From: Methanomassiliicoccales archaeon
GTDB lineage: Archaea; Thermoplasmatota; Thermoplasmata; Methanomassiliicoccales; JACIVX01
Assembly: GCA_028679985.1 (NCBI GenBank)
Contig: JAJRAH010000180.1
Span: forward strand, 1-5,006
Direction of reading: 5' to 3'
DNA length: 5,006 nt
The position numbers were made by a program, and so were the translations under genes. The stretch's first letter is position 1. The number at the start of each line of letters is the position of its first letter. The notes under the pieces were generated by a model, which did not search any database, was not told the origin of the DNA, and worked only from the letters and a program-made list of their open reading frames with translations. This document shows, piece after piece, positions 1 through 5,006 of this stretch.

Positions 1-820
1 AATGGGGTTCCTTTCCCGAGACCATATGTGCCGTCTTCACTCCGTTCAGGATTGCGAGACGACAGGCCTCGATCTTTGGGACCATGCCGTCGGTCACGAT
101 TCCGGACGATATCAGAGAATCCAGCTGTGTCAGCGACGTCTCGTGGATGACCGTCGTGCCATTACCATTCTCCTTCATTAGTCCCGGAACGTCGGTGACA
201 AGCACTATGTCCTCCGAGTGCAGCGCCTGCGCGATATGCGCCGCAGCGGTATCGGCATTCACGTTCAACAAGTGCCCCAGTTCATCCACGCAGATCGGAT
301 ATATCACAGGGACGAACTTGCTGGCGCACAGCAGGTTTATCATTGTGGGATCGACCGAGACGACCTCGCCGACTTTGCCGAGGTCGACCAGACATTCCTT
401 GCCATCCTTGTCGACGATCTTCACAGGGCCCATCTTCCTGCAGAGAACTGTGCCGCCCTCTCCGCCCGAGATGCCGATCGTCTTGACCCTTGCTGCCTGC
501 AGCGCCTCCACTATGTGCGTGTTCATTCTGCACAAAACGTCCTTTGCGACTCTCAGCGTCTCCTCATCCGTGACCCTGAGGCCCATGACCTTCTTCACTT
601 CCATTCCGAGCCTCTTCATCTCGGCATTGATTTCCGGACCGCCACCGTGGATGATAACCGGGCGGACTCCCACGCTCACCAGCAGGCCGATGTCGATGCA
701 GAACTGTTCCAGGTCCCCATTGCCGTTGACGGAGCTGCCTCCGAACTTGATGACGACCTTCTTTCCCCGCATCCTCCTGATCCTCGGAGCCATTTCCTTG
801 CCGATAACGAACTCTTGCAT
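1..820 (-). CDS. argB: Acetylglutamate kinase (partial, C-terminus beyond the left edge)
   Basis: Phosphorylates N-acetylglutamate with ATP, the second step of arginine synthesis; cytosolic, amino-acid-kinase fold. The visible 273 residues carry the family marks in order: KFGGSS with the phosphate-binding Lys25, the HGGGPEI glycine loop at 58-64, a central SGGEGG stretch, NVNADTAA at 186-193 (substrate-binding Asn and Asp) and GMVPKIEA with Lys249. The reading frame is open to the window edge; about 20-35 C-terminal residues of a normal-length enzyme are missing. The ATG at 820 is chosen because GGTG lies 7 bases before it and it sits 11 bases after the argJ stop; ATGs at codons 10 and 17 are alternatives without such support. 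About 24 residues precede Lys25, including an IRRMRGKK segment like the N-terminal helix and linker of arginine-inhibited kinases; E. coli ArgB lacks this. Identity is secure; feedback control is inference. Confidence 0.96.
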   Translation of the reverse strand, partial: MQEFVIGKEMAPRIRRMRGKKVVIKFGGSSVNGNGDLEQFCIDIGLLVSVGVRPVIIHGGGPEINAEMKRLGMEVKKVMGLRVTDEETLRVAKDVLCRMNTHIVEALQAARVKTIGISGGEGGTVLCRKMGPVKIVDKDGKECLVDLGKVGEVVSVDPTMINLLCASKFVPVIYPICVDELGHLLNVNADTAAAHIAQALHSEDIVLVTDVPGLMKENGNGTTVIHETSLTQLDSLISSGIVTDGMVPKIEACRLAILNGVKTAHMVSGKEPH

Positions 821-825
821 TCTTT

Positions 826-831
826 CCCACC
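826..831 (-). promoter_or_regulatory. Ribosome binding site of argB
   Basis: GGTGGG on the minus strand lies in the 11-base gap between the argJ stop and the argB ATG, with GGTG ending 7 bases before the ATG. It matches the GGTG part of the archaeal Shine-Dalgarno sequence and decides the start at 820 over the internal ATGs at codons 10 and 17. Confidence 0.6.
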
Positions 832-2058
832 CTATGTCGTGTACTGAGCGTTGATCTTCACGTAGTCGTAGCTGAGGTCGCAACCCCACGCCTCCGCTGA
901 AGAGTCCCCAACCCCCAGGTTCAACTTGATCGTGATCTTCTTCTCCCCCATGATTCTCCTGGCGGTGGATTCGACGTTTGAATCGCTCCAGGTCAGCGGG
1001 ACACCTCTGTCGAAGAGCGAGGTGCTTGTCCCGTTGCTCGCCATCGTCAACTGCAGCTTGTCCAGATCGAATTCGCATCCGGAGTTGCCTATCGCTGCGA
1101 GTATTCTCCCGAAATTCGGGTCAGCTCCGAATATCGCCGCCTTCACGAGGTTGGAAGAGATCACCGCTTTGGCTGCGATCCTCGCATCGCTCTCGCTCGC
1201 AGCTCCAACGACGTTCACTTCGACGAGCTTCGTAGCACCTTCCCCGTCCATGACGATCATCTTGGCGAGGGTCTTCAGAACATGCTCCACGCCTCTCCAG
1301 AACTCCGGATCATCATCCGCTGCCTGTCCTCCAGCAGCCCCATTGGCCATGAGGACGGATATGTCGTTCGTGCTTTGGTCCCCGTCAACATTGATCATGT
1401 TGAAACTGCGGTCCAGAGCCTGCTGCCATTTCGCATCCGGCCTCTTCGTCAACAGCGCATCAGTTGTCACAAAGCTCAGAGTGGTCGCATGGAGGGCTTT
1501 CATCGCGGGGGATATCATCCCGCTTCCCTTGGCCATGCCTCCTATTGTGACAATCGTGCCGTCCCTGAGCACGACCTTGCACGCCGCCTCCTTCTTGATC
1601 GTGTCCGTGGTCATAATGGCTCTGGCAGCCATGTCGGCGTACTCGATCCCTTTTCCCAGGGACTTGACTGCCTCCGGGATCCCGAACGTTAGTCTGTCCA
1701 TCGGCATGTAGCGTCCGATGACGCCGGTCGATGCAACACCTACGAGGTCCTCGCTTATACCAAGCTCCTTGGAAGTCTGAGCGATCATCGCAAGAGCGTC
1801 TTCCCTGCCCTTGGAACCCGTGATAGCGTTTGCGTTTCCGCTGTTCGCTATGAAAGCCTGAAGGAACTCCGGGTCCTTGTTCATCATAACCTCTATCGGA
1901 GCAGCTCTCACTTTGTTGCGAGTGTAGGCAACAGCGACTCTAGCTGGAGCGTCAGACAGAATCAGCGCGAGATCGAGCTTCTCTTTCTTGATGCCGCAGT
2001 GGATTCCCGCAGCCTTGTAGCCCATGGCCGCGGTTATGCCGCCCTCAACCGGTTCCAT
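832..2058 (-). CDS. argJ: Ornithine acetyltransferase (glutamate N-acetyltransferase), ArgJ
   Basis: Transfers acetyl from N-acetylornithine to glutamate, recycling the acetyl group; bifunctional members also use acetyl-CoA, and sequence alone does not show which kind this is. It is full length at 408 residues. Visible marks are GITAAMGYKAAG near the start, ANSGNANAITG at 71-81, STGVIG at 110-115 (oxyanion hole Thr-Gly), KGSGM at 177-181, the self-cleavage pair Ala191-Thr192, DGDQSTND at 225-232, GADPNFGRI at 311-319 and the C-terminal INAQYTT. ArgJ is made as one chain and cuts itself before the Thr, which becomes the N-terminal nucleophile of the beta subunit. Oddities: four extra residues (187-190) before the cut site compared with the usual PNMATML form, and Ile79 where Cys is common. 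It starts 3 bases after the argC stop, implying coupled translation, and ends 11 bases before argB. Confidence 0.97.
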   Translation of the reverse strand: MEPVEGGITAAMGYKAAGIHCGIKKEKLDLALILSDAPARVAVAYTRNKVRAAPIEVMMNKDPEFLQAFIANSGNANAITGSKGREDALAMIAQTSKELGISEDLVGVASTGVIGRYMPMDRLTFGIPEAVKSLGKGIEYADMAARAIMTTDTIKKEAACKVVLRDGTIVTIGGMAKGSGMISPAMKALHATTLSFVTTDALLTKRPDAKWQQALDRSFNMINVDGDQSTNDISVLMANGAAGGQAADDDPEFWRGVEHVLKTLAKMIVMDGEGATKLVEVNVVGAASESDARIAAKAVISSNLVKAAIFGADPNFGRILAAIGNSGCEFDLDKLQLTMASNGTSTSLFDRGVPLTWSDSNVESTARRIMGEKKITIKLNLGVGDSSAEAWGCDLSYDYVKINAQYTT

Positions 2059-2061
2059 TTC

Positions 2062-3081
2062 TCACACCCCCAGCCCCGGGAAGTCGAGACCGGCACTCTC
2101 GTCCATTCCGAACATTACAGTCGCATTCTGCACTGCCTGACCGGCGCCGCCCTTCACGAGGTTGTCGACGGTGCTCAACACGACCACGTTGCCGTTGCCA
2201 GCGAACTCGTACCCTATCTCGCAGAAGTTCGATCCGACGACCGACGGGATCGAGGGCATGCTGTCGACGCGTATGAACCTCTTACCGGAGTAGTATTTTT
2301 CATAGACGGAATAGAGGTCATCGTGGCTCGCGTCTTTCTTGAGGCGAACATATGAGGTGCAGAGTATCCCCCTTACGATCGGGACGAGATGGGGCGTGAA
2401 CACGACTTCTGCCTCCGTCCCCGACAGCATCTCTATGCCCATCTGAATCTCTGGCGTGTGACGATGAGAGCCTACCTTGTACGGAGCGACGTTCGCACCG
2501 CAGTTCGGATGATGCGTTGCCTTCGTCGGTTCCATCCCAGCGCCTGAAGTACCGCTTTTCGCATCTACGATGACCTTCGATTCGACCAACCCGTCCAAGA
2601 ACAACGGTGCCAGTCCCAACAACGCGCAGGTCGGATAGCATCCGGGATTCGCGACGAGATTGGACTTCGCCACGGCGTCACCGAACAACTCTGGTATTCC
2701 GTAGACTGCGTCTTTGAGATTCTCCAGGTCCTTGTGCTCGATTCCATACCACTTCCTGTAGATGGCAGTATCTTTGAGACGATAGTCACCGCTCAGATCC
2801 ACGACGCGAATGCCTCTCTCAAGAAAACCTGGGATAACATCCATTGACGCGCCATAAGGCGTCGCGACGAATACCAGATCGCAGTCTGATGCCCCGTTCA
2901 ACTTCTCGTCGAATCTTATATCCACGAAGCCCTGGAGAAACGGATGGACCTTCGAGACTTTCACTCCAGGATGCTGCCTGGACGTCATCGCTGCTAAGGT
3001 CATGTTCGGATGCCGGCAGACTATACGTGCCAGCTCTCCGCCCGTGTATCCCGAGCCTCCTACTATTGCCGTATTGACCAT
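2062..3081 (-). CDS. argC: N-acetyl-gamma-glutamyl-phosphate reductase
   Basis: Reduces N-acetylglutamyl phosphate to the semialdehyde with NADPH, the third step of the pathway, in the cytosol. The 339 residues match the usual family length. Seen in order: the dinucleotide-binding GGSGYTGGEL at 8-17, FVATPYGASM at 71-80, the active-site NPGCYPT at 145-151 with Cys148 that forms the thioester, KSGTSGAG at 175-182, HRHTPEI at 206-212 with the likely base His208, and the C-terminal KGGAGQAVQN at 310-319. The start at 3081 places the nucleotide-binding loop at the expected position and has GAGG 9 bases upstream. First gene of argC-argJ-argB, divergent from argG. LysY of the LysW pathway is a close relative, but adjacent argJ and argB argue for ArgC. 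Confidence 0.97.
   Translation of the reverse strand: MVNTAIVGGSGYTGGELARIVCRHPNMTLAAMTSRQHPGVKVSKVHPFLQGFVDIRFDEKLNGASDCDLVFVATPYGASMDVIPGFLERGIRVVDLSGDYRLKDTAIYRKWYGIEHKDLENLKDAVYGIPELFGDAVAKSNLVANPGCYPTCALLGLAPLFLDGLVESKVIVDAKSGTSGAGMEPTKATHHPNCGANVAPYKVGSHRHTPEIQMGIEMLSGTEAEVVFTPHLVPIVRGILCTSYVRLKKDASHDDLYSVYEKYYSGKRFIRVDSMPSIPSVVGSNFCEIGYEFAGNGNVVVLSTVDNLVKGGAGQAVQNATVMFGMDESAGLDFPGLGV
2065..2070 (-). promoter_or_regulatory. Ribosome binding site of argJ inside the argC 3' end
   Basis: GGGGTG, formed by the last sense codons of argC, lies 6 bases before the argJ ATG at 2058. The argC TGA falls between this site and the ATG, a typical arrangement for translational coupling. It supports the chosen argJ start. 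Confidence 0.55.
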
Positions 3082-3090
3082 TTCGAGATT

Positions 3091-3094
3091 CCTC
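3091..3094 (-). promoter_or_regulatory. Ribosome binding site of argC
   Basis: GAGG (within AGAGGAA) on the minus strand ends 9 bases before the argC ATG, a usable Shine-Dalgarno core at slightly long spacing. It supports the 3081 start and implies that the argC message carries at least a short leader. Confidence 0.5.
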
Positions 3095-3112
3095 TATGTT
3101 TCGGGTTGGTTC

Positions 3113-3134
3113 ATTAAAAAAATTGAGTATTAAG
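3113..3134 (-). promoter_or_regulatory. Candidate archaeal promoter (TATA region) for argC-argJ-argB
   Basis: Two TATA-like elements are readable on the minus strand: TTTTTTTAAT at 3122-3113 and CTTAATAC at 3134-3127. With the usual archaeal distance of about 25 bases from TATA to transcript start, the first would start near 3090 and just clip the GAGG site, while the second would start near 3104 and leave a leader of about 22 bases that keeps it. The second therefore fits the ribosome binding site better, the first is more AT-rich; the sequence does not decide between them. Confidence 0.45.
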
Positions 3135-3235
3135 CGTGTTGACCCATATCAGACAATTAAGGTTTCCAGTGTCGCTGTCGAGACGGATTTTGCTGCGGTG
3201 GCCAGAATGTCTGAAAGAAGACGACGGAATGCGCC

Positions 3236-3263
3236 AATTGTCGCTGATAAATCATCAACAATT
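3236..3263. promoter_or_regulatory. Imperfect 28-base dyad overlapping the argG TATA box (candidate operator)
   Basis: AATTGT at 3236-3241 is the reverse complement of ACAATT at 3258-3263, and TGAT at 3245-3248 is the reverse complement of ATCA at 3251-3254. Both pairs share one centre, between 3249 and 3250; one of the three intervening base pairs also matches, giving 11 of 14 paired positions. The right arm runs into the TATA box, so a bound dimer should block TBP/TFB. Symmetry is seen directly; the operator role is inference. It does not match the bacterial ARG box. Confidence 0.4.
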
Positions 3264-3268
3264 TATAA
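3262..3268 (+). promoter_or_regulatory. TATA box of the argG-argH promoter
   Basis: TTTATAA matches the archaeal TATA consensus, preceded by the A-rich CAACAA that could act as the TFB recognition element. At the usual distance, transcription would begin around 3288-3293, only a few bases before the argG ATG at 3297, so the message would be leaderless or nearly so. This agrees with the absence of a strong Shine-Dalgarno sequence before argG. Confidence 0.65.
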
Positions 3269-3296
3269 CGTCCGGCGAGTGTTCCGGAAGATCGAA

Positions 3297-4568
3297 ATGC
3301 AACCCAGCAAGTCTCAGGGAAAGAAAGTCGTGCTAGCCTACTCCGGGGGTCTGGACACCTCGGTTGCGATCAGGTGGCTGCAGGAAAGATACGGCTTGGA
3401 AGTGATTGCCGTATCCGTCGACGTCGGACAACCATGCAACATGGACGAGGAAGTGAAGAGAGCGAAGGTCATCGGTGCGGCGAAGGCGTACGCGATCGAT
3501 GCAAAGGAAGAGTTCGCCGAGAATTACATTTTTCCATCATTGAAGGCAAACGCGATGTACGAAGGTGCCTATCCACTAAGCACTGCAATCGCCAGACCTC
3601 TGATCGTCAAGAAGCTTGTAGAGGTTGCCGAGAAGGAGGGTGCGTCCTATATAGCTCATGGATGCACTGCAAAGGGGAACGACCAGGTGCGTTTCGATGT
3701 CTCCATCGGAGCCCTCGCTCCCTCGCTCGAAATCATCGCTCCAATGAGGGAGTGGGTGATGACGAGGGAGGAAGAGATCGAATACGCACGAGTCGGCAAG
3801 ATTCCAATAAAAGTGAAGAAAGAGACACCGTACAGCACAGACGAGAACCTGTGGGGGAGAAGCGCTGAGTGCGGCGTTCTGGAAGACGCAGCCCACGAGC
3901 CGCCGGAGGACGCGTACGAGTGGACTACAGCTCCCGCGAAGGGACCGGACAAGCCTGAGTACATCGAGATAGGGTTCGAGGGCGGAGTGCCGGTCTCGTT
4001 GAATGGGACGATGATGAAGCCCGTCGCTCTCATACAGAAACTAAACGAGATTGCAGGGAAGCACGGCGTCGGCCGTATCGACCATATCGAGAACAGACTC
4101 GTCGGGATCAAGTCGAGAGAGATCTACGAGTGCCCGGCAGCGATCGTACTTGTCGGTGCGCACGTCGATCTCGAGAAGCTCGTTCTGCCGAGAGACTTGC
4201 TCAGCTTCAAGCGCATGGTCGAGCAGAGATTCACCGAACTTGCTTATGACGGTCTTTGGTTCAGTCCGCTCAGGGAGTCCTTGTCCGCATTCGTGGACAA
4301 GACACAGGAGTTCGTCAGCGGCACCGTGAGAATCAGATTGTACAAAGGGAGCTCGGCCCCGGTCGGAAGATCCTCTCCTTACGCGCTCTACACGACTAGC
4401 CTGGCCACATACGACAAGGGCGACCAGTTCGACCACACCGCCGCGAAAGGCTTTATCTACGTCTGGGGACTACCACTTAGGACTATCGCGGCAGCGCACA
4501 AATCGAAGGTGAAACTCGGTGAATCGTCAGTCACTGTGGTCGGGAAGGTTCGAAAAAGGACTGAGTGA
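3297..4568 (+). CDS. argG: Argininosuccinate synthase
   Basis: Joins citrulline and aspartate using ATP (to AMP and pyrophosphate) to give argininosuccinate; normally a cytosolic tetramer. From the chosen start it has 423 residues, slightly longer than the usual 400. Marks: the ATP-pyrophosphatase loop AYSGGLDTS at 14-22, YPLSTAIARPLI at 92-103, HGCTAKGNDQVRFD at 121-134 (ATP, citrulline and aspartate contacts), ENLWGRSAECGVLED at 183-197, GIKSREIYECPAA at 270-282, GRSSPYALY at 357-365 and GFIYVWGLP at 385-393. The ATG at 3297 puts the ATP loop at the normal distance from the N-terminus; an in-frame ATG at 3096 would add 67 atypical residues and cross the TATA box. Odd points are Ala125 where Gly is usual and a basic C-terminal tail of about 20 residues whose codons overlap the argH start. 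Confidence 0.97.
   Translation: MQPSKSQGKKVVLAYSGGLDTSVAIRWLQERYGLEVIAVSVDVGQPCNMDEEVKRAKVIGAAKAYAIDAKEEFAENYIFPSLKANAMYEGAYPLSTAIARPLIVKKLVEVAEKEGASYIAHGCTAKGNDQVRFDVSIGALAPSLEIIAPMREWVMTREEEIEYARVGKIPIKVKKETPYSTDENLWGRSAECGVLEDAAHEPPEDAYEWTTAPAKGPDKPEYIEIGFEGGVPVSLNGTMMKPVALIQKLNEIAGKHGVGRIDHIENRLVGIKSREIYECPAAIVLVGAHVDLEKLVLPRDLLSFKRMVEQRFTELAYDGLWFSPLRESLSAFVDKTQEFVSGTVRIRLYKGSSAPVGRSSPYALYTTSLATYDKGDQFDHTAAKGFIYVWGLPLRTIAAAHKSKVKLGESSVTVVGKVRKRTE
4507..4512 (+). promoter_or_regulatory. Ribosome binding site of argH inside argG
   Basis: AGGTGA, a good match to the archaeal Shine-Dalgarno sequence, ends 6 bases before the GTG at 4519. It lies within argG codons and decides the argH start at a non-ATG codon. 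It is the best ribosome binding site in the window. Confidence 0.65.
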
Positions 4569-5006
4569 ATCGACCCTTTCCTTTACCTCATCTCTTTCGA
4601 CGGATGAGAGGCTCGCATGGTATGACGTCGTCGGATCGATAGCTCATGCCAAGATGCTTAGCAAGCAGAAGATAATCGCCAAGGACGAAGCAACGAAGAT
4701 CGTCAGAGGTTTGGGGCAGATACTCAAAGAGATTGAATCTGGTGATCTGGAACTCTCAGAAGAACTCGAGGACATACATACGAACATCGAGTTCCTCCTC
4801 ACCAAGAGGATCGGCGAAGCGGGGGCGAGACTTCACACTGCAAGGAGCAGGAACGATCAGGTTGTGACAGATCTTAGAATGTACCTCAGAGAATGCGTCT
4901 TGAACACAATCGAGTTGCTTACAGACTTGCAAGAGTCTCTGACCAGCATCTCGAAGATGCATGTGAAGACGGTCATGCCCGGTTTTACGCACATGCAACA
5001 CGCACA
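4519..5006 (+). CDS. argH: Argininosuccinate lyase (partial, C-terminus beyond the right edge)
   Basis: Splits argininosuccinate into arginine and fumarate, the last pathway step; a member of the fumarase/aspartase superfamily, active as a tetramer. The visible 162 residues match the N-terminal third: SLWSGRF at 5-11, RLAWYDVVGSIAHAKML at 31-47, the substrate-binding TARSRNDQV at 107-115 and PGFTHMQHA at 154-162, which contains the conserved catalytic His158. The signature serine loop of the superfamily lies off the window. The start is the GTG at 4519: an in-frame TGA at 4510-4512 sits just upstream, AGGTGA precedes it at good spacing, and the conserved LWSGRF motif begins five codons later. 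The first in-frame ATG (codon 46) would remove conserved sequence. The gene overlaps the argG 3' end by 50 bases in another frame, so the two are surely co-transcribed and probably translationally coupled. Confidence 0.95.
   Translation, partial: MNRQSLWSGRFEKGLSESTLSFTSSLSTDERLAWYDVVGSIAHAKMLSKQKIIAKDEATKIVRGLGQILKEIESGDLELSEELEDIHTNIEFLLTKRIGEAGARLHTARSRNDQVVTDLRMYLRECVLNTIELLTDLQESLTSISKMHVKTVMPGFTHMQHA

Larger units (their letters stand above)
3082..3296. other. Divergent intergenic control region between argC and argG
   Basis: This is the only sizeable non-coding stretch. It holds the argC ribosome binding site and TATA candidates at its left end and the argG TATA box and an overlapping dyad at its right end. 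The middle (about 3160-3230) shows only a weak GTCT/AGAC inverted pair (3209-3212 and 3219-3222) and one copy of the 7-base direct repeat GTCGCTG (3171-3177, second copy 3240-3246 inside the dyad). No tRNA, small RNA or convincing small gene was seen. The argG frame stays open through most of the region, but the translation is basic and unlike ArgG, so I treat it as non-coding. Confidence 0.7.

Noticed and set aside
84..854. Long plus-strand open frames opposite argB, including 84-854 and 218-847
   Set aside because: They are antisense shadows of argB; the minus-strand translation has every acetylglutamate kinase motif, while these read as low-complexity Ser/Pro- or His/Asp-rich protein.
926..1711. 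Plus-strand open frames opposite argJ (926-1711, 978-1235, 1282-1692)
   Set aside because: Antisense shadows of the clearly recognisable argJ with no family motifs of their own.
2062..3081. argC as lysY of the LysW-dependent lysine/arginine pathway
   Set aside because: The adjacent argJ and argB indicate free acetylated intermediates, and no lysW-like carrier gene is in the window.
3113..3122. Minus-strand T run as a transcription terminator
   Set aside because: It lies upstream of argC, between divergent genes, where no transcript is expected to end; it fits better as a TATA-like element.
3139..3165. TTGACC as a bacterial -35 box
   Set aside because: No -10 element lies at 16-18 bases downstream, and the other promoter signals in the region are archaeal.
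3209..3222. GTCT-N6-AGAC hairpin
   Set aside because: A stem of only four pairs is expected by chance and has no position relative to a gene that suggests a role.
3096..3296. In-frame 67-codon N-terminal extension of argG from the ATG at 3096
   Set aside because: The extension is basic, does not resemble any ArgG N-terminus, crosses the TATA box at 3262-3268, and the ATP loop sits at the normal distance from the 3297 ATG.
3656..4436. Minus-strand open frames opposite argG (3656-4111, 4041-4436)
   Set aside because: Shadows of argG; compositions are biased and no start signals support them.
4756..5001. Minus-strand open frame opposite argH
   Set aside because: The plus strand carries an unbroken argH frame with conserved TARSRNDQ and PGFTH motifs.

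Overview
The window is an arginine-biosynthesis locus, almost fully coding, made of two divergent gene blocks around a 215-base intergenic region. The minus-strand block reads argC, argJ, argB (argB runs off the left edge). The plus-strand block reads argG, argH (argH runs off the right edge). The host is most likely an archaeon, probably a euryarchaeote such as a Thermoplasmata/Methanomassiliicoccales-type lineage, although the exact lineage is a guess. The reasons are a TATA box (TTTATAA) about 30 bases before the argG start, TATA-like AT-rich elements before argC, no bacterial -35/-10 pair, and GGTG/AGGTGA-type ribosome binding sites. No 16S gene or other marker is present to settle this.

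Layout: argB (1-820, minus, lacking its C-terminus) encodes acetylglutamate kinase. argJ (832-2058, minus) encodes ornithine acetyltransferase. argC (2062-3081, minus) encodes acetylglutamyl-phosphate reductase. The divergent control region is 3082-3296. argG (3297-4568, plus) encodes argininosuccinate synthase. argH (4519-5006, plus, N-terminal 162 residues only) encodes argininosuccinate lyase. argC and argJ are 3 bases apart, argJ and argB 11 bases apart, and argH begins at a GTG inside the last 50 bases of argG, so each block is probably one transcript with coupled translation.

Pathway: ArgJ moves the acetyl group from N-acetylornithine to glutamate. ArgB phosphorylates N-acetylglutamate and ArgC reduces the product to the semialdehyde. 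ArgG and ArgH turn citrulline plus aspartate into arginine plus fumarate. The aminotransferase (ArgD) and ornithine carbamoyltransferase (ArgF) are not in the window. ArgJ points to the acetylated, cyclic route rather than the LysW-carrier route used by some archaea.

I found no undescribed system. The points most worth checking are a 28-base imperfect dyad overlapping the argG TATA box, with a related half-site nearer argC (candidate operator for a shared arginine regulator); a four-residue insertion just before the self-cleavage site of ArgJ; and the hidden GTG start of argH inside argG.
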